64,000 bases of DNA from Roseivirga sp. GTDB lineage: Bacteria; Bacteroidota; Bacteroidia; Cytophagales; Cyclobacteriaceae. Where the stretch lies: assembly GCA_021404565.1 (NCBI GenBank), contig JAAWWF010000010.1, forward strand, positions 1 to 64,000, in the 5' to 3' direction. Position 1 is the first letter of the stretch. Every line of letters starts with the position of its first letter. Under the pieces are notes generated by a model. The model was not told the DNA's origin. It did no database searches and saw only the letters and a program-made list of their open reading frames with translations. This document shows, piece after piece, positions 35,653 through 44,648 of the stretch. The position numbers were made by a program, and so were the translations under genes.

Positions 35653-36405
35653 TTAAGAAAAGGCCAGGCCTCCGTTGATATCGATATTGGTTCCCGTAAC
35701 GAAAGAGGTTTCTGCTGAAGCCAGGCAAGCTACCAAATTGGCCACTTCCACTGCTTCACCCTCTCTTCTTAAAGGGGTACCGTTCGCTACGTTCATACGT
35801 ACCTGATCTTTGGTAAAAGTATCGTGGAATGTAGTAGCAATCATTCCGGGACACAATGCATTTACGCGAATGTTCTTTGGCCCAAGTTCTTTTGACATTG
35901 AACGGGTAAAAGTCATTACAGCTCCTTTAGCAGTTGCATAGGCTGTAGCTCCGGGGCCTCCACCATCTCTGCCCGCCTGTGAAGCGAAGTTGACAATGGA
36001 AGATCCTGACTTCATATGGGGTACCACGGCCTTGGTCATGAGAAACACGGTGTTGACATTCAATCGCATTACCAAATTGAAAAAGTCTTCATCCATTTCG
36101 TCTATGGCCTTTCTGGCTACGAGTCCACCGGCTACATTCACCAATACATGTATGTCATCGCCATAGGCGTTAAGCGCTTCAGCTACTACTGTATTGACAT
36201 CGCTTTGCTTGGTCATATCGCCCTGAACAATCATGGCAGTTCCTCCAAAAGCCTCAATCTGGGCCAGCGTATCTTCTGCCTGTTCTTTGTTATTGTAATA
36301 ATTAATCACAACACGGGCTCCTTCTTCTGCTAACTTAACGGAAACCGCGCGTCCTATATCTCTGGCTCCACCAGTGACTATTGCTACTTTATTCTTTAGT
36401 ATCAT
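35653..36405 (-). CDS. SDR oxidoreductase, probable DEH reductase of alginate breakdown
   Basis: A 250-residue short-chain dehydrogenase with TGGARDIGRAV (cofactor site, about 12-22), VNVAGG, NFASQAGRDGG, the YxxxK pair in TAYATAKGAV and the FabG-like end SFVTGTNIDINGGLAF. In alginate loci of Bacteroidota and of Sphingomonas an SDR reduces 4-deoxy-L-erythro-5-hexoseulose uronate (DEH) to 2-keto-3-deoxygluconate with NAD(P)H. The place directly before kdgK and eda supports this role. Direct biochemical identity cannot be read from the sequence. It is the first gene of a three-gene unit after a 241-bp gap, so it probably has its own promoter. Confidence 0.87.
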   Translation of the reverse strand: MILKNKVAIVTGGARDIGRAVSVKLAEEGARVVINYYNNKEQAEDTLAQIEAFGGTAMIVQGDMTKQSDVNTVVAEALNAYGDDIHVLVNVAGGLVARKAIDEMDEDFFNLVMRLNVNTVFLMTKAVVPHMKSGSSIVNFASQAGRDGGGPGATAYATAKGAVMTFTRSMSKELGPKNIRVNALCPGMIATTFHDTFTKDQVRMNVANGTPLRREGEAVEVANLVACLASAETSFVTGTNIDINGGLAFS

Positions 36406-36646
36406 ATCGGAAAAAATTAATGTTAATCTTCTTTTAAATCTTTAGGTAATAGGGTTAATATATTTGGCCATCTAATGCTCCTAACCGGTCAGGCGAATCA
36501 CATGATTTCGAACTAAAAAGCTCATTTGGAATGATTTTCAAGTTTGAAACCATGGATCGGAAGCCAAACAAGTCGGTTGCACCTTTTATTATTACTATGC
36601 TATTTTGAAGTTTCTTCTCCACGTTTTATTAATTGCTTTATCAAGT

Positions 36647-37954
36647 TCAGTTCTGATTTTTTGCTTGTACCGGTTCTATTTTTCCACACAGCACCCACAC
36701 ACCTACCAGTGCCACCAAAGCCAAAGCCGACCCGATGAAAAACACCGGTTGATAGTTTCCTCCGCTTGTGAGCCATGGGACGAAAAAGGTCAGACCTGCT
36801 GCGGCTAATTTTGCGGCCATCCCGGCAAATCCAGCCAGGGATCCAACCGTTTTTCCACTGAACAGATCACTGGGCAGTGTTTGAATATTCCCGATAGCCG
36901 TTTGAAAGCCAAACAGGATGGTGGCCATGATCAAAACGGCCGTTGTCGGTCCGCCCGGGCTCGCCAGGGCTAAAAGTGAGGGCAGCATGATCAAACAACC
37001 AATGGTAATGACAAGCTTTCTGGCTCTGTCTACTGACCAGCCAGCCTTCAGTCGGTTTTGGGCCAGTAGTCCTCCAAACCAGGCTCCTAACATGGCGCCA
37101 ACATAGGGCACCCAGCCATAGATCAAGAGCCCTTTCACATCCATCCCAAAGACTTCGAAGAGGTAAATAGGAATCCAGGAAATAAACAGCCACCAGATAG
37201 GATCAATAGCAGCAGATGCTATGATCACACCCCAGCTCTGTTTATGTGATAATAATTGCCCGGTAGATGGATTATAACCATCATCGGTATTTGAAGAGCC
37301 GTCATCACTGGTTTTTTGACCACTGAGTATGTATTCTTTTTCTTCATCTGTAATCCATGAGTGCTTCTCAGGTGGGGCCTTTACAATGACCAACCAGGGT
37401 ATTAACCAAACAAACCCAAGGACCGAAACGATGATAAAGATGGCCTGCCAGCTATCCAGTGCAATGGCCAAAGCGGAAATAATCGGAATCGATACAATCC
37501 CGCCAATCGCTGCACCGGAGTTAAACAGGCCTTGAGCAAAGGCTCTTTCTTTTGTCGGAAACCATTCAGCGTTTCCTTTTGCTGCTCCAGGCCAGTTTCC
37601 TGCTTCCGATACACCTAGCAGGGCACGAAACAAGGAAAAGCTCAAAAACGAATTGGCAAGGGCATGAAGCGCAGTGGCTACAGACCATACTCCTATGGAT
37701 AGGGCAAAGCCGAGCCTGGTACCAATCCAGTCGAAAATCTTACCGAAAATCGCCTGCCCGAATGCATATGAGAACATGAAAATGATCGTGATATTGGCAT
37801 AGATCTCTTTTCGTTGATCTATAGATTTTTCAGGAAAAAGGTCATCGGCTATCTGAGGCCACAATACACTTAAGGTCTGACGATCTATATAATTGATAAC
37901 AGTAGCCAGGCCAATCAAGGCAATTACCCACCAGCGTAGTCCTTTAACTTTCAT
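36647..37954 (-). CDS. MFS transporter of the hexuronate (ACS) type
   Basis: A 435-residue inner-membrane protein with 12 hydrophobic helices. The N-terminal GLRWWVIALIGLATVINYID with RQTLSVLWP after it, the loop GKIFDWIGTRLGFALSIGVW and the motif GVSEAGNWPGAAKGNAEWFP are typical of the anion:cation symporter (ExuT/GarP-like) branch. Within this locus it most likely imports unsaturated uronate or DEH released in the periplasm by the lyases. A charged central loop (about 210-240) separates the two six-helix halves. Its start overlaps the stop of kdgF by 4 bp. Confidence 0.92.
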   Translation of the reverse strand: MKVKGLRWWVIALIGLATVINYIDRQTLSVLWPQIADDLFPEKSIDQRKEIYANITIIFMFSYAFGQAIFGKIFDWIGTRLGFALSIGVWSVATALHALANSFLSFSLFRALLGVSEAGNWPGAAKGNAEWFPTKERAFAQGLFNSGAAIGGIVSIPIISALAIALDSWQAIFIIVSVLGFVWLIPWLVIVKAPPEKHSWITDEEKEYILSGQKTSDDGSSNTDDGYNPSTGQLLSHKQSWGVIIASAAIDPIWWLFISWIPIYLFEVFGMDVKGLLIYGWVPYVGAMLGAWFGGLLAQNRLKAGWSVDRARKLVITIGCLIMLPSLLALASPGGPTTAVLIMATILFGFQTAIGNIQTLPSDLFSGKTVGSLAGFAGMAAKLAAAGLTFFVPWLTSGGNYQPVFFIGSALALVALVGVWVLCGKIEPVQAKNQN

Positions 37955-38334
37955 GATTCTTTGTTTTTATCGCTGAAATAAGCCACCCCAGATCCGTCAA
38001 GGAAGTCTTCCCGGACAGGACTGAAGACATCGATCAGTATACCCGGCTCCAGGCATTTGGCACTGTGCAGCAGATTGGGCTGAATATAAACACCGTCTCC
38101 TGCAGACACGATTTGCTTTTCACCATCGATTTCGAATTCGAATTTTCCTTCGGCACAGTAGGTGGCCTGGGTGTGAAAATGATGATGGGGTGCTCCCAGT
38201 GCTCCTTTTTCAAATTTTACCTGCACCATCATGATTTGATTGTCAAACCCCAGAAACTTTCTCGAAACGCCTCCTCCGAGTTCTTCCCAATCCATGCCTT
38301 TGGTAATGATATATTTATCGCTTTGACGCTTCAT
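37951..38334 (-). CDS. kdgF: KdgF-like cupin (uronate linearisation)
   Basis: A 127-residue single-domain cupin. It follows the KdgF pattern: WEELGGGVSRKFLGFDNQIM at the start, the metal-binding set PHHHFHTQATY (His-x-His and Gln), GKFEFEIDGEKQIVSAGDG, PNLLHSAKCLEPG (fourth ligand His) and the end DVFSPVREDFL. KdgF turns 4,5-unsaturated monouronates from pectin or alginate into linear ketouronates (DEH), feeding the SDR/KdgK/Eda steps. It starts 3 bp after the PL17 gene and overlaps the MFS gene. No signal peptide is seen, so it acts in the cytoplasm, which fits uptake of the cyclic monomer by the MFS transporter. Confidence 0.93.
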   Translation of the reverse strand: MKRQSDKYIITKGMDWEELGGGVSRKFLGFDNQIMMVQVKFEKGALGAPHHHFHTQATYCAEGKFEFEIDGEKQIVSAGDGVYIQPNLLHSAKCLEPGILIDVFSPVREDFLDGSGVAYFSDKNKES

Positions 38335-38337
38335 CCT

Positions 38338-40566
38338 TTAATCGTTTGTTCTTTTCGAAAAATAAACCGGCCCTGTCCATTCCAGCTTCTCTGAGCCGAT
38401 CTGGAGCTTATGCTTATGGCTCTCCGCTGCATCATTCTGGCTGATGGCAAACAGATAGCTACTTCCATTTTTCAGCTCGAAAGACAAGACCACATAGTCG
38501 GCAGATTCGTGCAGGATGCTAAGCTCTGACACTGAGGTAAATGAATTCACCGGAATCTCATCAGCGTAGCTGTATCTGCCATGTGTTTCATAGAGATTGG
38601 CAAACAGGGTATTCCCATCCGTTCTTCTCACAATCAATCCGGCATCTCTGCGCAGATTGAAATTCGGGTCATTGGCACCTATCCTTGTCAAAAGGGCCTC
38701 ATCTCCCTCCCGAACAGCAGAAGTAACCGTATAGAAATTCTTTTGGTTAAACCAGGTCATTCTGAAGGATTTACCCTTGATCGCTGTCTGGCCCTCAAGC
38801 CATAAATGCTGATAGCCAGATTCTTTTCCCATCGGGCTCAGGTCGTTCCGCATTTGAAACTCCTGATTGGACGACATGAGCTCGCCCATATAGTAGAGTG
38901 GTAAGTCATATCGGGTACCTTCCGGTGCCTGCACTGAAAAAAGGTCGATAACCAACGGGTTTTCTACTTCATCAATTTTCACGAGGGCCATGGTTCTTTG
39001 CATCTGAATTCCCTCGTAAGCATTCAGTTCTTTGGCACTGACTACCTGAATATTGTCAGATGATGAAAAGAAATAAGGAGTACCGGACGATTCTTCGGCT
39101 TTGTTCACCTTGCCATCAAAGTGAGAATCTTTGTCGATCACCAGGGTATTGTGGGCAATGCTTTGCTTGGCCCAGGAGGTATTTTCTTTCAGGTAGCCAC
39201 CGCCATCTTTGTGCTCAATATTCACCCATCTCGCAGAGCCATAATCCTGGATTACCTCATCGGCTCCATTGTATAGCAGAAACCCCAGACGATCAAAGTG
39301 TCCATGACCCATGCCATGTTTGGCATACTTCATCATAAGCGTCAGGTCCTTACTTCTCAAAATACCAATCGCTCCCTCGTCACCCTTAGCACCATCGGTC
39401 AGTTCCATGCTTTTATATTGGTAAGGCCGAGCCTCTCCTTTGGCGATGGCCTTGGCAGCTGCCAAACCTGAATCGTTTAATGGTACGCGTCCCTGGTTTT
39501 CAATGATCGAAAGGAGTTGCGGGGCATTCCCTCCATAGAAATAGGCCATGCTAACTGCATTCACCAGCTCTCTGGAACCAAGCGACATTCCTTTTTGCGC
39601 ATCATTGATTGGGAAAAACTCTCCCGCGGCATTAGTCTGATTGATCAGGGCATCCACGGCTTTGATCAGGAGTCCGTTCCTGTAATCCAGTATGCCCAAC
39701 TCAGGCTTCTTGTTGGCCAGTCCTTGCGCGAAAATCAGGAAGGGATACATGGCATAGCGCTGGTAATATGGACCTTCCGTATAATATCCATCGGATGAAA
39801 AGGCATGATCGAGCTGGGCCAAAAAGCCGGCTTCCTTCTGACCTTTCAATTGTATAGCACCACCGTCATTATCTTTCACAATATCCCCCGGCACTTGCTG
39901 ATCCAGACCATATAGTGCCCAATTCACCAATTCTGCATCTCCCATCACCAGGCCAATCATTCCCACCCCGGCATTGCCCCAGGTGCTATGATTATGAATA
40001 CGATTGAAGAACTGTGGGTTTTCTACAGATATATATTCTGCGTAGGGTCTGAATAGTTCAGTATTTAATTTCTTTACCGTTTTGGCATCCAGCCAGTCAT
40101 AAATGCAATCATAGGCCTGGCTTGTGTACACCAGCCAATTGGCATCGTTCAGGCACTGCCAGAACATTTTTCCCCTGGCATAAGATCGCTCAGCGGGGTG
40201 TTTTCCAAGTGTCGGATAAAGGTCAGCATACTCAAGCAGCATCTCCCGGATATAAATGGCATACTTTTCCTCCCCGGTAATCTGAAAGAGAACACCGGCC
40301 TTTTGCATCATAAAAAAGTTCTGCTTGTGACGCTCGTGGGTATAGCCTCCTGCCAGATCTTTAGGCACCGGCACGTCAATGCCGGCAGCAATTTCCGCAT
40401 CCACCTGAGTACGTACCGTGGCTACTGTCTGATCAAATAAGGGTACCTGCCCCATATTTGCCTGCACAGATTTTACACCCTCAGCTGTCAGAATCAGGCT
40501 GGGATGATCCTGCGCAATGGCTGCACAAGAGCTTAGAGAGATCAATATGACGATGAGTATCCTCAT
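38338..40566 (-). CDS. PL17 oligoalginate lyase (exo-type)
   Basis: A 742-residue exported enzyme with a heparinase II/III-type (alpha/alpha)6 barrel followed by a beta-sandwich. The signal LIVILISLSSCAAIAQ lies at the start. The active site region shows RIHNHSTWGNAGVG (Asn192/His193), SDGYYTEGPYYQRY (Tyr residues 261-271) and HGMGHGHFDRLGFL (His421/His423), as in Alg17C. PL17 enzymes cut unsaturated alginate oligomers to monomers. It begins inside the last bases of the PL6 gene (4-bp overlap), so the lyases are made together. Whether Cys14 is lipidated (LSSCAA) is uncertain; it may be periplasmic. Confidence 0.94.
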   Translation of the reverse strand: MRILIVILISLSSCAAIAQDHPSLILTAEGVKSVQANMGQVPLFDQTVATVRTQVDAEIAAGIDVPVPKDLAGGYTHERHKQNFFMMQKAGVLFQITGEEKYAIYIREMLLEYADLYPTLGKHPAERSYARGKMFWQCLNDANWLVYTSQAYDCIYDWLDAKTVKKLNTELFRPYAEYISVENPQFFNRIHNHSTWGNAGVGMIGLVMGDAELVNWALYGLDQQVPGDIVKDNDGGAIQLKGQKEAGFLAQLDHAFSSDGYYTEGPYYQRYAMYPFLIFAQGLANKKPELGILDYRNGLLIKAVDALINQTNAAGEFFPINDAQKGMSLGSRELVNAVSMAYFYGGNAPQLLSIIENQGRVPLNDSGLAAAKAIAKGEARPYQYKSMELTDGAKGDEGAIGILRSKDLTLMMKYAKHGMGHGHFDRLGFLLYNGADEVIQDYGSARWVNIEHKDGGGYLKENTSWAKQSIAHNTLVIDKDSHFDGKVNKAEESSGTPYFFSSSDNIQVVSAKELNAYEGIQMQRTMALVKIDEVENPLVIDLFSVQAPEGTRYDLPLYYMGELMSSNQEFQMRNDLSPMGKESGYQHLWLEGQTAIKGKSFRMTWFNQKNFYTVTSAVREGDEALLTRIGANDPNFNLRRDAGLIVRRTDGNTLFANLYETHGRYSYADEIPVNSFTSVSELSILHESADYVVLSFELKNGSSYLFAISQNDAAESHKHKLQIGSEKLEWTGPVYFSKRTND

Positions 40567-42806
40567 TTTTTGGTGCTCACAATATTTTCAGATTGGTAAG
40601 GCTCTCCATTGGTTTTGAGCCCTTGGGAGTTTCTGAAATTGACATTGGATATCCTGGTAATGGGTTCTCCATTGGTCATGAAAAGATCGACTCCGGCACT
40701 CCCGGTAAAATCAACCTTATCTACTTTCAACTTCTGTACCCCGTGGAATCGGAGGGCAGCGTCCACTTTATTCCGTGAACCCTTGCCGGAGTTATTGATC
40801 TCAACACCTGAAACTGTCACAATAGGACCGAATGTGCTTTCATCAGTACCACCGCGATAGATATTGGCGATAGCGCCCTGTACATCAGTGAATTGGGAAT
40901 TTTCAATGCGAACATTCTCGACATTGTAAATACCCAAATCCTCCACCTCCATATCCAGGGTCATGATGGCTCCGGTAACATTGTTGAAGATGGAATTGAT
41001 AATATTAATGGAGTCGGCAAAGGTGTGCTTGTATGACTTTAGAAAATCGAAAGAGTGGTTTTTATCCAGGTCGGTGATCTCACAATTCTCAACAACCAAA
41101 GCGTAATTCTGATTCATGGAGTACTTGCTAGTACTGATCACATTATTACCTGCCTGGTCGGGAGATTCGGCACCATCGAAATGGATGTTGGCAAAATGAA
41201 GGGCGCCTCCGTTTTCTATCTTGAAAAAGCTTTGCTTTTCAGAGCGTACTGTGGCCTTGTTCCCTTGTGCTGTAATGATAGATACAGGATGATGAACGAA
41301 GGCATATTTTGTCATCAGGTATTCTTCACCCCCCTGCAATTCCAATACATCACCAGGATTACTCTTTTCCAGGGCTTCTAAAATAGTATTCTCACCCGGA
41401 GCAACTGCTATCGTTTCTCCTGAGCCAAATGGTTTCACATCACCGTCTTTGCTATAGTAATCCGCACCTGCCTCTGCTTTGGATACCGGCAGCTTTACTT
41501 CACCAAATGCTATTTGATCGATGAGTTCCTGAGCGGGAACCAGAAGTCCATTTTCATTTCTCGAAAGGTCGAGAGACACTTTCTCAAAGCCTTTTGTAAA
41601 GGGAGCTTTGGCTTCATCATTCATCACATTTCCAGAAAACTCAATCCCCGATACATCATCGTAAATCGTAAAGGGTTCCGGGTTAGTATTTCCCAAAATG
41701 AGGTTATTCTTAAAAGTAGATCCTATGGGTATGGCCGAGCGTTCTTCGTCACTGCCGGCACACAATTGTATGTAGTCTGAGTTGACTACTATATTATTAT
41801 CCATGTAAGAGTCTATCACCTGGTTGTAGCGGTTGATAGGAGAATTGGGTACGCCATTCATGATAACCAGTGCTCCGCGGAAGCGGTGGCCGGTAAGCCC
41901 GGACATATAGTTTTTTCTTACGGTCTGGTATTCGTTGATGATGCGCACACCACCTGTATTGGGCTTTCTGTTCCCCAGAAAATAGTTATTCTCTACGAGG
42001 GTATGGTGTCCGTGACGCATGGTCAACGTGCCCTGGCTTTCATAGAAAACATTGTCTTTGAACTCATTGCCGCATGCCTTGTTAGAGATAATCTCATGTT
42101 CGCCATTCACGCGATCGAAATAGTTCTTTCTGACAATCGTATTGGAATAGGTTCTGGAGTAATGGCTGGTACCTACACGGAGTGTTTCCCCTCCGTTAGA
42201 GCCTAACACCTGCCTCGGACCGAAATAATTGTTTTCAATTATATGGCCATTTTCCCTGCTGGCTTCTGTGGTAAGCTTGACAGCCAGGGTAACACCTCTA
42301 TTGCCTTTTCCAAGAAGTGAATTATGGTCAAAGTGATTGTTCTTTCCATAAATGGCCACCCAGGTGTCACCATCAAATCTTTCGGGATTGGTGAAATTAT
42401 CGATTACACAATTGGTAACCCTCGAGTTATTAGCCAGCTCATCTTTGCTGGTTTTAAAGGATATCACCTCACTGGTGGGGGTATACCCATTTTTGAAGAC
42501 CAAACCTGAGATTTCAATATACTCACCTGAAAAAGACAGGTTGGATTGACCGGAGATAATCACCTTGCCAGCCGTTTCAGCCCTCAATACTACGTTCTGA
42601 TCTTCAGTTCCTTTTGCCTTAAACTTGATCTCCACATCTTGCCAAACTCCGTTGGCCATCACAACTTCAGTACCTGGTTGGGCATCTGCCAGGGCTTGCT
42701 GAAGTTCTTGCAGGTTTTTCACCGTATGGCCGGCTCCACTTTCGCAAGAGCTTATGATCAGCACCAGGCTGAGTAGCGAAATAAATCTTACTAGGTTAAA
42801 TCTCAT
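40563..42806 (-). CDS. PL6 alginate lyase lipoprotein (chondroitinase B-like)
   Basis: A 747-residue parallel beta-helix enzyme. The lipobox LVLIISSC puts the anchor at Cys21. The N-terminal domain (about 25-420) has the PL6 pattern: SNGGETLRVGTSHYS (Glu207, Arg210), the candidate catalytic Lys243 in IISNKACGNEFKDN, and Arg264 in GTLTMRHGHHTLVENN. A second beta-helix fills the C-terminal half, as in two-domain PL6 enzymes of the AlyGC type. The family cuts poly-G or poly-MG alginate, often exolytically. It sits 85 bp after PL7, with a terminator-like hairpin in the gap, and overlaps PL17 by 4 bp. Confidence 0.93.
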   Translation of the reverse strand: MRFNLVRFISLLSLVLIISSCESGAGHTVKNLQELQQALADAQPGTEVVMANGVWQDVEIKFKAKGTEDQNVVLRAETAGKVIISGQSNLSFSGEYIEISGLVFKNGYTPTSEVISFKTSKDELANNSRVTNCVIDNFTNPERFDGDTWVAIYGKNNHFDHNSLLGKGNRGVTLAVKLTTEASRENGHIIENNYFGPRQVLGSNGGETLRVGTSHYSRTYSNTIVRKNYFDRVNGEHEIISNKACGNEFKDNVFYESQGTLTMRHGHHTLVENNYFLGNRKPNTGGVRIINEYQTVRKNYMSGLTGHRFRGALVIMNGVPNSPINRYNQVIDSYMDNNIVVNSDYIQLCAGSDEERSAIPIGSTFKNNLILGNTNPEPFTIYDDVSGIEFSGNVMNDEAKAPFTKGFEKVSLDLSRNENGLLVPAQELIDQIAFGEVKLPVSKAEAGADYYSKDGDVKPFGSGETIAVAPGENTILEALEKSNPGDVLELQGGEEYLMTKYAFVHHPVSIITAQGNKATVRSEKQSFFKIENGGALHFANIHFDGAESPDQAGNNVISTSKYSMNQNYALVVENCEITDLDKNHSFDFLKSYKHTFADSINIINSIFNNVTGAIMTLDMEVEDLGIYNVENVRIENSQFTDVQGAIANIYRGGTDESTFGPIVTVSGVEINNSGKGSRNKVDAALRFHGVQKLKVDKVDFTGSAGVDLFMTNGEPITRISNVNFRNSQGLKTNGEPYQSENIVSTKK

Positions 42807-42816
42807 CTTATGTGTA

Positions 42817-42848
42817 TAAAAAAGAGGGCCTGGGCTGCTCCCCGGCCC
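42817..42848 (-). terminator. Terminator/attenuator-like hairpin inside the alginate operon
   Basis: The arms GGGCCTGGG (42826-42834) and CCCCGGCCC (42840-42848) form a 9-bp GC-rich stem with one mismatch and a 5-nt loop. On the minus strand a T-rich tract follows (complement of 42817-42823). It lies between the PL7 and PL6 genes, 86 bp apart, so it may end a share of the susCD-PKD-PL7 transcripts or protect their 3' end. Confidence 0.7.
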
Positions 42849-42891
42849 CCTGTCTGATGTATGAAGAGTATTTACTGTCTTTTATTCACCT

Positions 42892-43770
42892 TCAATCGTG
42901 AGAGATATCAAGGTCGTAGTACTTCACCCTGGCAAAGGCATTGGCATCGGAGGTCTGCAAGTAATTACCCGCTTTGAAGTAATTCTCGAACACGCCCCAT
43001 TTTTCCATATGAATGCCATCGTAAACGAAGCTTTCACTGTCATTCATTTTGACCTCCAATCTGCCAGCTGAAACAATCACCTCCAGCGTGAACTGCTCAG
43101 TTCCCACTACTTCGGAGAAGTACCTGCCCTCATCGTCTTCCCATGCGGAAGTCCTGAGAATTTCAGTATCGGAAGCATTGAGGTCTTTGAGCACCTTGGT
43201 CTTCACCCGTATTCTTCCATCCTGCCAATAGATTTTCAGTATCGGTGGCGCATTGTTATCATCTTCCTGTATGAGGTCTCTTTGCTCATTGGTCAGTCTG
43301 CCATGAATCTGCATGATGATCGTACGATGACGGTCACCATCAGAATCGGAGGAAATTTCGGGTACGGAGAGGGTTCCTTTCATGTTTCCACCCTGTCCGA
43401 AGGTCCAGTTGGCATTGTTGCTTCCCGGCTCCATTTGCTCACGCAGCTCAGTCCTTGAATAGGATGAATTAGTGGTTGAAGATTCCGGATAGGCATAAAA
43501 AACCAGCGAACCATCGGTAGAATCATTGTACATAAATGGAAGCAAGGTATCATCCGTTGCATAATCCAGAATCTCCGGAGGCTCCACTTCAAGTGGCTTG
43601 CCGTCAGACCGTGGCACTGGCAGTGTTACTTTCCAGTTGCTGAGATCAATTTCAGGCAATGTAAACCTCCGTTCGATTACAGGAATTTCCGGTTCGGCAT
43701 TATCCTCTTTGCATGATGCAGCGCTGAGAATAAGGGCACAAACTGATAATAGTAAAAACCTCATCTGCAC
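42892..43770 (-). CDS. PL7 alginate lyase lipoprotein
   Basis: A 292-residue beta-jelly-roll endolytic lyase. The lipobox LSAASC anchors Cys20. The three PL7 signatures are present in order: SRTELRE (Arg106), QIH at 154-156 and YFKAGNYLQ at 264-272; these supply the substrate-neutralising Arg/Gln, the catalytic His and the catalytic Tyr. The QIH form is linked in the literature with poly-G or mixed preference. A surface lipoprotein of this kind would cut alginate into oligomers for the SusCD importer. It follows the PKD gene by 1 bp. Confidence 0.94.
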   Translation of the reverse strand: MQMRFLLLSVCALILSAASCKEDNAEPEIPVIERRFTLPEIDLSNWKVTLPVPRSDGKPLEVEPPEILDYATDDTLLPFMYNDSTDGSLVFYAYPESSTTNSSYSRTELREQMEPGSNNANWTFGQGGNMKGTLSVPEISSDSDGDRHRTIIMQIHGRLTNEQRDLIQEDDNNAPPILKIYWQDGRIRVKTKVLKDLNASDTEILRTSAWEDDEGRYFSEVVGTEQFTLEVIVSAGRLEVKMNDSESFVYDGIHMEKWGVFENYFKAGNYLQTSDANAFARVKYYDLDISHD

Positions 43771-43771
43771 C

Positions 43772-44629
43772 TTATTCTGCTACTTTGATTGAGAAATCAT
43801 CCAGTCTTGCCTCTACCCCCTGGTTTGTAACCAAAAGAGCGATAGTAGCATTGGCTCCTGAATTGAAAGGTAGATCTACACGGACATAAGTGCTTGAACT
43901 AGTCTGATCTGTTCCTTCAAAAGCAGCCAGTGTAGCTCCCGGAACATCGGCCAGATCGGTAATGCCTCCGCCTAATACCGTAACGGTAATAGAACCAGGG
44001 CTACCAGTCTTTAAGGTATAATAGTAGGTCAGAATATAATCTGTGTTCGGAGTAGCTTCCATTTCCTGGTAGGCTATTCTATCGCCAGCTGATGGATATT
44101 TTGATGCCTGAGAACCGTCCTGCACCGGGCTGGAGGTAATCTGGATCACACCACCAAAGCTGTTTCGCCAGGAGTCTCTGCCATCACCTGTGCCATCAGG
44201 CAGGCTGTTATCTTCAAAACTCGCTTCCAGTATCACCGGAACAATCGCTGCTGGTGCCTCCGGCTCTACTACTTCCAGCTGCATTGTGAAAGTGTCCGAA
44301 ATACCCAGTTTGTCTGACACAGTCAGGCTTACTGTATAGGTGCCTTCTCCCGGAAAGGTGTTCACTCCATCCAGATCAGTAGAAGTATTGCCGTCACCAA
44401 AATTCCATGCATAGGTGGTAGCACTTACTGAAAGGTTGGCGAAATCGAACCTCATCCAATCTTCTGCACTCTGGGCAGCAGAAAAGTTTGCCTCAGGTGG
44501 TGTTTCATCCGCAATAGAACCTGCCTCCGGCAGATCAAATTCAAAGTCACATGAAGCCAATATTGAAATCATCACGACCAAAGCCGCAGCTTTCAAAAGG
44601 CTGTTATTTTTATTTTTTGTTGTTTTCAT
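43772..44629 (-). CDS. PKD-domain surface lipoprotein of the alginate locus
   Basis: A 285-residue lipoprotein (SILASC, Cys27). A PKD domain at about 45-120 shows TTYAWNFGDGNTSTD and GTYTVSLTVSDKLG. A carbohydrate-binding-like beta-sandwich at about 130-285 has EASFEDNSLPDGTGDGRDSW and ends in VEARLDDFSIKV, a pattern of CBM4/9/22-like folds. Its place after SusD and before the lyases is that of a surface glycan-binding protein (SusE/F position), so it probably holds alginate at the outer membrane. Binding is inferred; no such residues are proven. The stop lies 1 bp before the PL7 start. Confidence 0.82.
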   Translation of the reverse strand: MKTTKNKNNSLLKAAALVVMISILASCDFEFDLPEAGSIADETPPEANFSAAQSAEDWMRFDFANLSVSATTYAWNFGDGNTSTDLDGVNTFPGEGTYTVSLTVSDKLGISDTFTMQLEVVEPEAPAAIVPVILEASFEDNSLPDGTGDGRDSWRNSFGGVIQITSSPVQDGSQASKYPSAGDRIAYQEMEATPNTDYILTYYYTLKTGSPGSITVTVLGGGITDLADVPGATLAAFEGTDQTSSSTYVRVDLPFNSGANATIALLVTNQGVEARLDDFSIKVAE

Positions 44630-44648
44630 TTCTCTAATAATTAGCTGA

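Noticed and set aside
36544-36808. Plus-strand frames over the end of the MFS gene
   Set aside because: Mostly antisense to the transporter, with no signal or motif of their own.
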